From DASQZK01 sp963809925 (GTDB lineage Bacteria; Bacteroidota; Bacteroidia; Bacteroidales; GCA-2748055), in NCBI GenBank assembly GCA_963809925.1, contig CAWELH010000004.1, forward strand, positions 248,001 to 312,000: 64,000 nt of DNA. The letters are read 5' to 3'. Under the pieces are notes generated by a model, which made no database searches, was not told the origin of the DNA, and saw only the letters and a list, made by a program, of their open reading frames with translations. Position numbers and translations under genes: made by a program. Shown one piece after another: positions 45,993-54,561 of this stretch. Each line of letters opens with the position of its first letter. The stretch's first letter is position 1.

Positions 45993-48222
45993 AGAAACGA
46001 CGTCAGGCAACACGCTGACATGTATTTACGATGATGTTCTGGGCGAGGTCCAAAAAAAGTGGCCCGATGGCAGGACGGAGAAGCTTTCTCATAATCTGAA
46101 CGATGTTCTGACAGGGATTTCGGAAAGCCAGGGCGGCACGGTAGGTTCCGGAAACCCGCTTATCGCCGGCTTTAAACCAAGCGGGGCGAATTTTTTCGGA
46201 GAAGCTGACTTCAATGGCAACATTTCGATTGCAAACAGGTACGACGAAAGAAAACGCCTGACCGGGATCAATGCATCCAGTGTTGCCGGGCTGAATGAAA
46301 CGATACAATATCGGTACAATACCTCCAACCTGAAACAGGTTGAAGCTTTTTCAGGGCAGAAACCGAAACTCAGCTATTTCGAATTTGATCCGAAATACAG
46401 GTTACGCAAGACTGAAGACGGTTTTGCTTCACCGGTTCCTGCGGCGGTAAGTCAGGCTGATCATGATGCCGCCATAAATACCGTTCGGTCTAATGCTGCC
46501 GGTGCCGCACATTCGGAAGAATTTCAATATAATGCCTCGGACGCCAGAACTGTGTCCTCAGAAACCGCTGCACCGACGAAAAATTATACCTATTTACCCG
46601 GTTACAGGATTAAGAATGACGGAACAAATCCGTACACGCATTTCGCCGATGGAACATTGAAAAGTGACGGCACTTTTACCTACGAGGCAGATGCATTGGG
46701 AAGGATAATCAAGATAAAATCAGGCACCGCTGTAATAACGGAGATTACTTATGACGCATTGGGCAGACCTTGTGTCATCAGGCAATCCGGGACGCCAGAC
46801 CGCACATTGAACTACTTCGGCAGTATGGTTGAACAGGAAAATTTTGCCGGCGCCGGAATCAGGCAGATCACAAATCATCCGGTGACCGGAATACCGCTTG
46901 CCTATCATGTCGGTACCGGTACATTTTATACTTTATTTGACAACCGGTTTAATCTGACATCTTTGCTGGACGATTCCGGTAATCTGCTGGAGAGCTATCG
47001 TTATAAGGCATTTGGACTGCCTTCGGTTTATAACCAGGCAGGTGTGGCAATTCCCGGTTCGTCATTTAATATTGAACCCGTATTTGGCGGGCAAAAGTAC
47101 TTGTCCGGTTCCGGTTTGTACCTGTCGAGGCGAAGGCTGATGAATCCGGTGAATGGCACATATTTATCGGCTGATCCCCGCGGTTACATCGATTCTTCAT
47201 CATTGTATGTTTATGTCGCTCAGAATCCCGTGGATATGATCGATCCGGAGGGGGAATTCATATTTGCCATTCTCGGGGTGATGGCGATAGGGGCGTTGAT
47301 CACCGGAGGTCTAAATGCCATTCGACAGGGAATCGCTATTTCGGAGGGTTCTCAGGAAGGCTGGGAATGGGGGCAATTCGGTAAATCGGTGGGGCTAGGT
47401 GCAGTAGCAGCGCCACTTCTGGTTGTCGCACCTGAACTGGCTGTTCCGCTTGCTGCCCTCGGCGTGGCTGGCGGAATTTCGCAGATAAGTGAAGGTCACT
47501 ATGCCACAGGAGCCTTTGATATCGTCACATCGGTGGCACCATTCGGATTCAAAGGCCCAAAGAATGCAACGTTCGGCGCCGGCACACGGTTCGGGCAGAT
47601 GAGAGGACTGGGTGAGACAGCGACCTGGGGGGCACGCTTCGGCCGCTTCAGGACCATAGAGAACAACCTTCGGAATTTCAGGCCTGTTTTTGGCAAACAG
47701 AGGATAGGAGTGGGCTTCGCCAGGATGGCAAATGATCCCAATGACGGTCATGTTTCGGTGGTATTTGATAAAGGTAATGGTGAAAAGCCGGTATTTATGG
47801 AAAAAAATGCGACGCGTCTGCAAGGAGAACCTGAGCTTTATGCCGCATTCGACAAGAAGGACAGTTTGCCTGAATTTTATTTTCCTGACAGATATGGTAC
47901 AAAGCGACCATTTGTCTATGAGTGGATGAAAATACCACGGGATAGTTTTAACGCCTCCTTAAACCACGGTACCAGCCGGGTAAGTCAGGGCCCGTATACC
48001 GAACCGTTCAGCTTCGACGGATGTAATTGTTCCAACTTTGTGGGTGATGCCCTCGGTCAGGGAGGAATAAACGGTGTTTCGGAGAATAGTTCTGCAGGTG
48101 CCCTGTGGAAGAATTTCCAGGGCCTGTCAAGATCATGGAATAATATCGTAAGCAGTGGATATGCGGCCCCTTTCCAGACAGCTGGCATACACCCAAATGA
48201 AAAACCCCCTTCTTCAAAATGA
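45985..48222 (+). CDS. RHS-repeat toxin, C-terminal segment with candidate permuted papain-fold effector
   Basis: Third segment, again +1 shifted (LIEETTSGNTLTCIYDD follows YDSLNR). The RHS core continues to its conserved end, GLYLSRRRLMNPVNGTYLSADP and LYVYVAQNPVDMIDPEG (about 47110-47250). The variable C-terminus of about 320 residues then begins: two hydrophobic stretches (FIFAILGVMAIGALITGGL; GLGAVAAPLLVVAPELAVPL), then a soluble domain with DGHVSVVFDKG and, about 90 residues later, CNCSNFVGDALGQGG. The order His first, Cys later, with an NC-x-x-FV motif, resembles permuted NlpC/P60 (LRAT-like) hydrolases or acyltransferases, so this is the likely toxin domain (inference). The stop overlaps the next gene by 4 bp. 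Confidence 0.85.
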   Translation: MIEETTSGNTLTCIYDDVLGEVQKKWPDGRTEKLSHNLNDVLTGISESQGGTVGSGNPLIAGFKPSGANFFGEADFNGNISIANRYDERKRLTGINASSVAGLNETIQYRYNTSNLKQVEAFSGQKPKLSYFEFDPKYRLRKTEDGFASPVPAAVSQADHDAAINTVRSNAAGAAHSEEFQYNASDARTVSSETAAPTKNYTYLPGYRIKNDGTNPYTHFADGTLKSDGTFTYEADALGRIIKIKSGTAVITEITYDALGRPCVIRQSGTPDRTLNYFGSMVEQENFAGAGIRQITNHPVTGIPLAYHVGTGTFYTLFDNRFNLTSLLDDSGNLLESYRYKAFGLPSVYNQAGVAIPGSSFNIEPVFGGQKYLSGSGLYLSRRRLMNPVNGTYLSADPRGYIDSSSLYVYVAQNPVDMIDPEGEFIFAILGVMAIGALITGGLNAIRQGIAISEGSQEGWEWGQFGKSVGLGAVAAPLLVVAPELAVPLAALGVAGGISQISEGHYATGAFDIVTSVAPFGFKGPKNATFGAGTRFGQMRGLGETATWGARFGRFRTIENNLRNFRPVFGKQRIGVGFARMANDPNDGHVSVVFDKGNGEKPVFMEKNATRLQGEPELYAAFDKKDSLPEFYFPDRYGTKRPFVYEWMKIPRDSFNASLNHGTSRVSQGPYTEPFSFDGCNCSNFVGDALGQGGINGVSENSSAGALWKNFQGLSRSWNNIVSSGYAAPFQTAGIHPNEKPPSSK

Positions 48223-49031
48223 ATATTCAACATTGCACAATCCTTTTGCCTCCTGTATGGTCAGGCGTTTACTATAATACGGCAAGACTTCTGAAATACG
48301 CCTTCGAAGACCTGGGAATTTCAGCGACGATTGGTGAAGCCGGCGACGATGAAGGGACTGAACTTTCCGTCGTTCTCGGGTGGAACCTGGTGCCTGACGA
48401 ATTGCAGCTGCGTGTACCCTACATTATTTACCAGCTCGAACCCTTGTGTCTGCAACACTGGCAGGAAAAAATTAATTCAAGAATTTCATTCTTCAGGAAC
48501 GCCCTCGGTATCTGGGATTACGCTGCCGATAATCAAAAATACCTGGAAGACTACGGGCTGGAATCAATGCTCGTTCCCGTGGGATACCATCAGAAAATGG
48601 AGGAGGCTTCTCCTGTGGGTTACACGGATTATGATGTTTTGTTTGTAGGTTTCCTGACGGAAAGAAGAAAAAGGATTCTCGAAGAGTTGAATAATCACTG
48701 TTGTGTATCGATACAGCCAAGGTGGGGGAATGATTTTTCCGATGCGCTCACCCGCTCCAAGATTCTCCTGAATATCCATCAGTATGATATTCCGACACCA
48801 CTGGAACAGCCGCGAATCGCCTATGCACTGAATAATCATGCCTTCGTTCTCAGTGAAACAAGCCTTGACAATCCCTGGGAAAAAATCGTTTCCTGCAGCT
48901 ATGATACCTTAATCCGCGAGACAATCGATTACCTTCATCATTCAAACGCCCGCCGCGAACGTAACGATCAGATGTTCCATGCATTCAGATCCGTCTCCAT
49001 GAAAGACAATATTGAAAAAATGATGCGGTAG
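48219..49031 (+). CDS. Glycosyltransferase-like protein in the immunity-gene position
   Basis: 270 residues, soluble. The C-terminal half carries the pattern SKILLNIHQYDIPTPLEQPRIAYALNNHAFVLSET (about 184-218), typical of group-1/CgeB-like glycosyltransferases, and the first part has the YIIYQLEP and IWDYAADNQKYLEDYG segments seen in the same proteins. No membrane helix. The ATG overlaps the RHS stop (ATGA), so translation is coupled. This slot usually holds a toxin immunity protein; here it may glycosylate the toxin or its target, or simply be an unrelated enzyme. Downstream 251 bp to 49282 is without a gene. Confidence 0.7.
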   Translation: MNIQHCTILLPPVWSGVYYNTARLLKYAFEDLGISATIGEAGDDEGTELSVVLGWNLVPDELQLRVPYIIYQLEPLCLQHWQEKINSRISFFRNALGIWDYAADNQKYLEDYGLESMLVPVGYHQKMEEASPVGYTDYDVLFVGFLTERRKRILEELNNHCCVSIQPRWGNDFSDALTRSKILLNIHQYDIPTPLEQPRIAYALNNHAFVLSETSLDNPWEKIVSCSYDTLIRETIDYLHHSNARRERNDQMFHAFRSVSMKDNIEKMMR

Positions 49032-49282
49032 AAAATCACCGGCCGGGAACAACCACGGACAAACCGTGACTATCATTGGGCTACCGCTCTGCGGTTCTGG
49101 GAAAAAATAGCCCTGCATTTTCTATCTCTCTCTGCAATCTACGGAGGCATCTTTACTATGAACCTCGCTTTCTCCTCACCCCATCAAACCCTTTTTTCAA
49201 AAAAAAAACCTTTACCCAACGCTGATTTTTCACAAAAATTGACATTAATACAGGACAGCAAAAAACTTTGTAGATTTGAATT

Positions 49283-49834
49283 ATGGCAAACTCAACGATA
49301 TACAGCATCGGTCACGGGAACAAAGTCTTCGGGAAGTTTATGGATGAACTGAATTCCTTCGGCATCACCTACCTAATGGATGTGAGGTCAAAGCCGTATT
49401 CGAAATGGAATCCGGCTTTCAATAAGGTGGAACTGGAGGAGGTGCTGAGAAATAATGGCGTAACCTATGTCTATTCAGGCGATGCCCTGGGGGGGATGCC
49501 CGACGACAGGAGTTTTTACGATGCAAATGGGAAGATACTGTATGATCTTCTCCGTGAAAGAGAAATTTTCAAGGAGGGATTGAAACGACTTATCACCGCA
49601 AATGAAAAAAAGCTTTCCATAGCTATTATGTGCAGCGAAACGAGTCCGCATGAATGTCACCGGAGCAAGCTGATTGGGCAGGAGCTGTTGAAGGAGGGAA
49701 TTTCTGTAAGCCATATCGTTGGTCCCGGAAAGATAAAATCACAGGAGACGGTGATGAGCGAGCTGACAAAAGGCTACGGCACAGTCGATCTGTTTGGGAA
49801 GAAAACCGATTTTACATCGAGGGATCCCCATTAA
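49283..49834 (+). CDS. DUF488 family protein (first copy)
   Basis: 183 residues, cytosolic. Matches DUF488: YSIGHGNKVFGKFMDEL at the start, DVRSKPYSKWNPAFNKVEL (about 34-52), YSGDALGGMPDD, and the C-terminal CSETSPHECHRSKLIGQ with the conserved Cys and Cys-His-Arg. The biochemical role of DUF488 is not settled; members occur next to DNA-repair and conflict genes. Precedes a second DUF488 gene by 96 bp and a dual-OB gene, all on one strand. Confidence 0.88.
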   Translation: MANSTIYSIGHGNKVFGKFMDELNSFGITYLMDVRSKPYSKWNPAFNKVELEEVLRNNGVTYVYSGDALGGMPDDRSFYDANGKILYDLLREREIFKEGLKRLITANEKKLSIAIMCSETSPHECHRSKLIGQELLKEGISVSHIVGPGKIKSQETVMSELTKGYGTVDLFGKKTDFTSRDPH

Positions 49835-49930
49835 GAATAGTGTGATAATCAAATTTATGGGAAAGTACGAGGATTTGAAAAATAAGTAGTGGGGGAAGAG
49901 CACGAATACCCCCGGATAATTTGAAGAGAT

Positions 49931-50440
49931 ATGTCTTTGCAGCTGACATCGGCACCCTGGTGTCTGCAATTCTTCACCATCGGTGTTTTTGGCTCGGAGG
50001 AAGAAGAATTTTTCGGGAAGCTGTCGGATCAGGGTATCGACACCTTTTGCGACATTCGCCAGAGACGATCAGTACGAGGAAAACGTTATGCTTTTGTGAA
50101 CAGCAGTCGCCTGCAGGAGCGTCTGCGTGCTATGGGAATATCGTACATATATATTCCTGCACTTGCCCCAACCCCCGGTATTCGTCAGCTGCAAAAAAAT
50201 GCTGACCGTCTGAACCGGGAACAGAACACAAGCCGGCAAACCCTGAGCCGGACGTTCAGAAATGCTTACAGGAAAAAAATTTTGGCGCATTTCGAAGTTG
50301 AACCATTCATTCAAACCCTGAAGAACAGCAACGCCAGACGTATTGCGCTCTTTTGCGTGGAAGAACGGCCGGACGCATGTCACCGGTCGCTGGTGGGACA
50401 GAAGCTGGAAAAGAATGGTTTCAACTTAATACACCTGTAA
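49931..50440 (+). CDS. DUF488 family protein (second, divergent copy)
   Basis: 169 residues. Same family landmarks as the preceding gene: FFTIGVFGSEEEEFFGKL, CDIRQRRSVRGKRYAFVN, YIYIPALAPTP and the C-terminal ALFCVEERPDACHRSLVGQ. It differs strongly from the first copy, so this is not a recent duplication. The stop codon is directly followed by the next start (50440/50441), indicating tight coupling with the dual-OB gene. Confidence 0.88.
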   Translation: MSLQLTSAPWCLQFFTIGVFGSEEEEFFGKLSDQGIDTFCDIRQRRSVRGKRYAFVNSSRLQERLRAMGISYIYIPALAPTPGIRQLQKNADRLNREQNTSRQTLSRTFRNAYRKKILAHFEVEPFIQTLKNSNARRIALFCVEERPDACHRSLVGQKLEKNGFNLIHL

Positions 50441-51130
50441 ATGGAAATTCTTATTTTATCTAAAACACATTACGGTCTTCAACAACTATGTGTGGGCGGT
50501 ATTGCCTTGTCGAACGGACGCTATCTCCGGCTTCTCAATCCGGATGGATGGTACCAGTACCCGGATACCGAATTTGAGGTAGGGGGAATATGGGATATTT
50601 CATTCATAACATCGAAGAATATGAGGCCGCCTCATGTCGAGGATGTCGTAGTCCTGAGACAGGAATTCATCCGCCATGAGACGAATATCAGGTTCTGGAT
50701 TGAAAATCTGGATGTTCCTGTATGGCGCGGAAGTGCTGATCATATTTTTGAAGGGATGATGAACTGGAACCCTAAAGGCTGCGGTTACGTCAATGAAAAG
50801 AATGGCATCCCGTCCCATAGCGTGGGATTCTGGATCCCCGACCTTCCCCTTCTCCGGCAGGATCTCAAGGGTGAGCGCAGCGATGGCGAACTTTACCGGT
50901 CGGTACGGTACTGTTATTTCACTACGGATCGTAACTGCAATCTGCCATATAAGGGGTGTGCGGTGCCGGTTGGTAAGATTCCTGCTGGCACAATGGTCCG
51001 TGTATCGCTGGCTAAATGGTGGGATACCCATGGCACGACGGAGGAGAGGTGTGCATTGCAGCTGTCGGGATGGTATGGGTTGGTAGAGGATGAGGATGAG
51101 AATGAGGATAAATATGTGTTGCCGTTCTAG
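50441..51130 (+). CDS. Dual-OB-domain protein partner of DUF488
   Basis: 229 residues, soluble. The first half (ILILSKTHYGLQQLCVGGIALSNGRYLRLL, FEVGGIWDISFITSKNMRPPHVEDVVV) looks like the dual OB-fold domain family that co-occurs with DUF488 in predicted prokaryotic immune or nucleic-acid-processing systems. The second half (RYCYFTTDRNCNLPYKGCAVPVGKIPAGTMVRVSLAKWW, ALQLSGWYGL) is a second OB-like barrel. OB folds suggest nucleic-acid binding (inference). Ends with an acidic tail. No nuclease motif was found in any of the three genes. Confidence 0.7.
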   Translation: MEILILSKTHYGLQQLCVGGIALSNGRYLRLLNPDGWYQYPDTEFEVGGIWDISFITSKNMRPPHVEDVVVLRQEFIRHETNIRFWIENLDVPVWRGSADHIFEGMMNWNPKGCGYVNEKNGIPSHSVGFWIPDLPLLRQDLKGERSDGELYRSVRYCYFTTDRNCNLPYKGCAVPVGKIPAGTMVRVSLAKWWDTHGTTEERCALQLSGWYGLVEDEDENEDKYVLPF

Positions 51131-51253
51131 AATGTGATGAAATGATGATTAAATGACGATGCGGAAGGGGAAGTATCATAGTCCTTCAATACATCATTCA
51201 ATCATAGTTGGAGCGATTTGATGGCAAATTTTATAACAATTGCCAGCGGTGTT

Positions 51254-52504
51254 TCAGTCATTCCCTTCATTTGCTGGAACGCGAATACCCAAAAACGCCA
51301 CAAGTGCACTGAATCCCAACACGGCGAATTCATTAAAGACATCACTAACATCCAATGATATTAATTTAATACCCAGGACATAATATACTACCGAGCCCAT
51401 AAACCCAAACAGAATACCCATTACCAATGAATTCAAAAAGGACTGCTTTTCTTGTTTTGAGAAATATTTAGCCAGTGCGCCAATCATTCCGCCAATCATC
51501 GCCATAAGGATGAACATCCAGGGAAAGGTATACGTAAATTCCAGTTCATTTGAATTATATGCTGATGAGGTGGTTAAGGAAGTCATGCCTATACCTTCCG
51601 AACGCAGACTGACAACCTTTGGGCTGTCGTACCGGACATAAACTGCACCAGGTATGACCGTTCCTTTCCCTGCATTAAAGCTGACCTTAACAGAATCTTT
51701 CATCGACGATCCCAGGACCTTTACACTGATCGGAATTTTTTGAACCCCGAAACCCTGTAATGCAGTTCTCTTTGATTCCAGCTCAATGGCAGGCCTGACA
51801 TTCACATAGGTTTCATAGCCTTCAGGATTGGATTTCGTAATGATCTTTACCTGTGCAGAATCGGACAGATCATTTCCCTGTAATTTAATCTCTGTTAAGG
51901 GTATACTGAAATGATCGATCTCTTCGGAGGCGGGATCAATGGTACGAATGTCGTTGGAAACAATTTCAATCGGTACGTGTATTTTTAAGGTATTATCGGC
52001 TGATGCGGATTCCGGAAAGAGGAAGAATTTCATGGATCCTTCATATTGCCCCGACCGGAAAAGATACTCCAGGGGGAGTTTGGATTCGAAGCCGATCCTG
52101 TATAGTATTTGATGTTGACCTGTGGCACCTGTTTGCATATACGTTTCAGGTAGCAGTTTTATATCCGCAGGAGAATATTTTCTTTTGAGTTCCGTGTCCA
52201 GGTTATCATAAACAGCCTGGTTCATTTTCGTTATGTTTCTGTCTTTTGGCTGAATTACATAGGTCTGATTTGGCCTGAATTCGGTTACAATCCCCGGGAC
52301 GGTTTCAGAACCTGAAATATTGCTTTCCTTCAGGCGCAGGATGGTATTGTTATTACGCTTAAGTTCCTGAAGGTTTCGAATCGCTGGTGTAAGTCTCTGA
52401 GGTTGATCACTTGGCTGGGCGTAAAAAGGCATGGCGCGAATACTACGAAAATCAGAAGCACCGTTATTTTCCGGCACCGGTCATAAACACCTGCTGATGC
52501 ATTA
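51254..52504 (-). pseudogene. Membrane-anchored envelope protein with frameshifted signal peptide
   Basis: The long frame (51254-52477) encodes about 400 residues: a large beta-rich extracytoplasmic region followed by three or four C-terminal helices (WMFILMAMIGGMIGALAKYF, SFLNSLVMGILFGFMGSVVYYVLG, FAVLGFSALVAFLGI). It begins without a signal. In another frame, immediately upstream (start about 52504-52510), is a clear signal peptide (KITVLLIFVVFAPCLF), and the two overlap at TTCGCGCCATGCC (about 52428-52440): one missing base would rejoin the signal peptide to the Ala-Gln of FYAQPSDQPQ. Either a real inactivating indel or a sequence error. Family not recognised. Confidence 0.6.
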
Positions 52505-52843
52505 CTTTTCATACTCATCGTAAACATATAAATAATTTTTATACAGCTTTGTTCAAAGATGAGAGTAAGCGACCCGGTTATTTTCATCTGTTGTGAAAGA
52601 ACTGAAACATTTTGATTTGGAGATACACAATCAGCTCATGTCGAAGATGCGTATATTAATGCATCTCGTGTCAGCTTGTAAACGGGGTTCACAGCAAAAT
52701 TCCAAAAGGAACCGGACCATTAATCTTCCGGTATTCTGCTCAGAAATATCTATATGATAAACTCAAAATCCTTACAGTCCTTCTCTTTTTCTTATCTCTT
52801 CAGTGGCATTCATCTGAAAACCATTCCATTTATTCAAAAGTCC

Positions 52844-54544
52844 TTACCAACCGACATTCTGTTTCAACACTCCGTTATTCGCATTGATCTCGGAAAGAGG
52901 AATGGGGAAGAATTCATTCTTGTTTTTTACAAAAGGATTGATGGTATTGTTTCCATCGATGCCCCAGTTAATCTGACTCCAGTCGATACCCCATTCTTCG
53001 GAAAAGCTCCAGCGGACGAGATCAAACCAACGGTGGTTTTCGAAGGCCAGTTCCACATCCCTTTCATGAATGATGGACTGGGTAGTCAGAGCCGGTACAT
53101 CGGGCATGTCCACTCTTTCCCGCACCTCATTCAGGGCAGTGAGTCCCGAACCGTCGTCTCCCAACAGGTACATAACTTCTGAGTACATAAGAAGAACATC
53201 TGCGTAGCGAATGACGCGTTTGTTTACGGGATCGTTGAATGGCGCCATCGGTCCGTCCCAGTAAATCGGGAAATGCGTCTTCTTAACCCCCAGACTTTCC
53301 GTTCCGGCAGGTAAGACGAGTCCTCTGGCCTGGGCAACTTTTTTCGAATTCAGGCCGCTTTTAAAGGGAATGTAATACGGTGATGCCGGATCGAAATCCA
53401 TTAAGTCGCCATCGAAATAAAAGGAAGCATAACACCGCGGATCACGGTCGAAGGGAGCCGGAGCACCTTCGGTTTCAAATTCAGAATAGAGCGCCGGATG
53501 TGCTTCGTGGTTTCTGTAGCTCGTCGCATGGGGAGAAAAATATTGTTCATTGAGTGCGCCCCCGCTATAGTAGCCATTCAGCCATGGGTTGTTCTGGTAA
53601 GCCTGACCGTCGGCAAACTGGACTTCCCAAACCGATTCGATGTTATTCTCTGAGTCGTAGGTGTTATTTTCCGAGGGTAGATCTTTAAAGGACGAATTAC
53701 ATAGGATCGCATACAGGTAATCTTTTTTGGTTTTTGGCGCCTGGGGTTTGATGAGTTCATATTCGTGTGAATCCATCACCTGGCGGAAATAGTCCCTGGC
53801 TTTTTCCAGGTCGGCTTTATCTTCAGCTGAACCACCCAAGCCGAACCGTTCATAATAATAGTAGTGTTTGTACAAAAGGCTCTTTGCCAGCTGGGATAGG
53901 GCGGCACCGTTGGTAACACGGCCGTATTCCGTATCATCGAGCTCCGACCTCAGCTTGAGATCCGGGTAGGCATCCGTAAGGTCCTGTTCGATCTGATTCC
54001 AGAGGTTGATTTGCTCGGCATTCCCGTAATTATTCAGGTAGTTGTCTGGGATGTCGCCTTCATCGTACAAGATTGGCCTGTCAAAGATAATGGTCAGGTA
54101 GAAATAATACATTCCCCGTAAGGCCTTTACCTGGGCGGTGATATAATCGAAGTTTTCCGCGGTCATACCTTCAATGTCGTTAAGACCCTTTGCATTAAGC
54201 TCCTGAAGGATCTTGGAGGTGCGGTACACCCCGAAGTACAATGATCCCCACATGGCGGATACATCGTCACTTGAGGCTGTAAGCGTGGAGAGGCGGTCAC
54301 GGCCGGTACTTTCAAACAGGGTCCGGTCTTCAAAGGTTCCGAAGCAAAGGTTCATCCTCAGGGCGTACATGCCGCCTTCCATCATGGGAATGTAGGATGA
54401 ATTCAATGCAGCCTGGAAATCATCGGCAGTCCGGTAAAAGTTTTCAACCGTAAGGGATCCCTTATTTTCAACTTCCAGGAAATTGTCGGAGCATGAAGTA
54501 AAAAAACTCAGTGTAACGATGGCAACTATGAAGTATCTTTTCAT
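52844..54544 (-). CDS. SusD/RagB-family glycan-binding lipoprotein (second pair)
   Basis: 566 residues. Lipoprotein signal IVTLSFFTSCSDNF with Cys18. SusD-like N-terminal region (NFYRTADDFQAALNSSYIP) and RagB/SusD C-terminal domain (VIRYADVLLMYSEVMYLLGDDG, LTALNEVRERVDMPD, IIHERDVELAFENHRWFDLVRW). Lies 17 bp downstream of the SusC gene on the minus strand. Ligand unknown; the pair differs from that at 6.6-11.1 kb. The following 256 bp (52588-52843) hold no gene. Confidence 0.95.
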   Translation of the reverse strand: MKRYFIVAIVTLSFFTSCSDNFLEVENKGSLTVENFYRTADDFQAALNSSYIPMMEGGMYALRMNLCFGTFEDRTLFESTGRDRLSTLTASSDDVSAMWGSLYFGVYRTSKILQELNAKGLNDIEGMTAENFDYITAQVKALRGMYYFYLTIIFDRPILYDEGDIPDNYLNNYGNAEQINLWNQIEQDLTDAYPDLKLRSELDDTEYGRVTNGAALSQLAKSLLYKHYYYYERFGLGGSAEDKADLEKARDYFRQVMDSHEYELIKPQAPKTKKDYLYAILCNSSFKDLPSENNTYDSENNIESVWEVQFADGQAYQNNPWLNGYYSGGALNEQYFSPHATSYRNHEAHPALYSEFETEGAPAPFDRDPRCYASFYFDGDLMDFDPASPYYIPFKSGLNSKKVAQARGLVLPAGTESLGVKKTHFPIYWDGPMAPFNDPVNKRVIRYADVLLMYSEVMYLLGDDGSGLTALNEVRERVDMPDVPALTTQSIIHERDVELAFENHRWFDLVRWSFSEEWGIDWSQINWGIDGNNTINPFVKNKNEFFPIPLSEINANNGVLKQNVGW

Positions 54545-54561
54545 GATTTTTGGCTTTTCAG

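Noticed and set aside
49054..49068. Hairpin CACGG-N5-CCGTG after the glycosyltransferase gene
   Set aside because: Stem of only 5 bp and no T-run; not convincing as a terminator.
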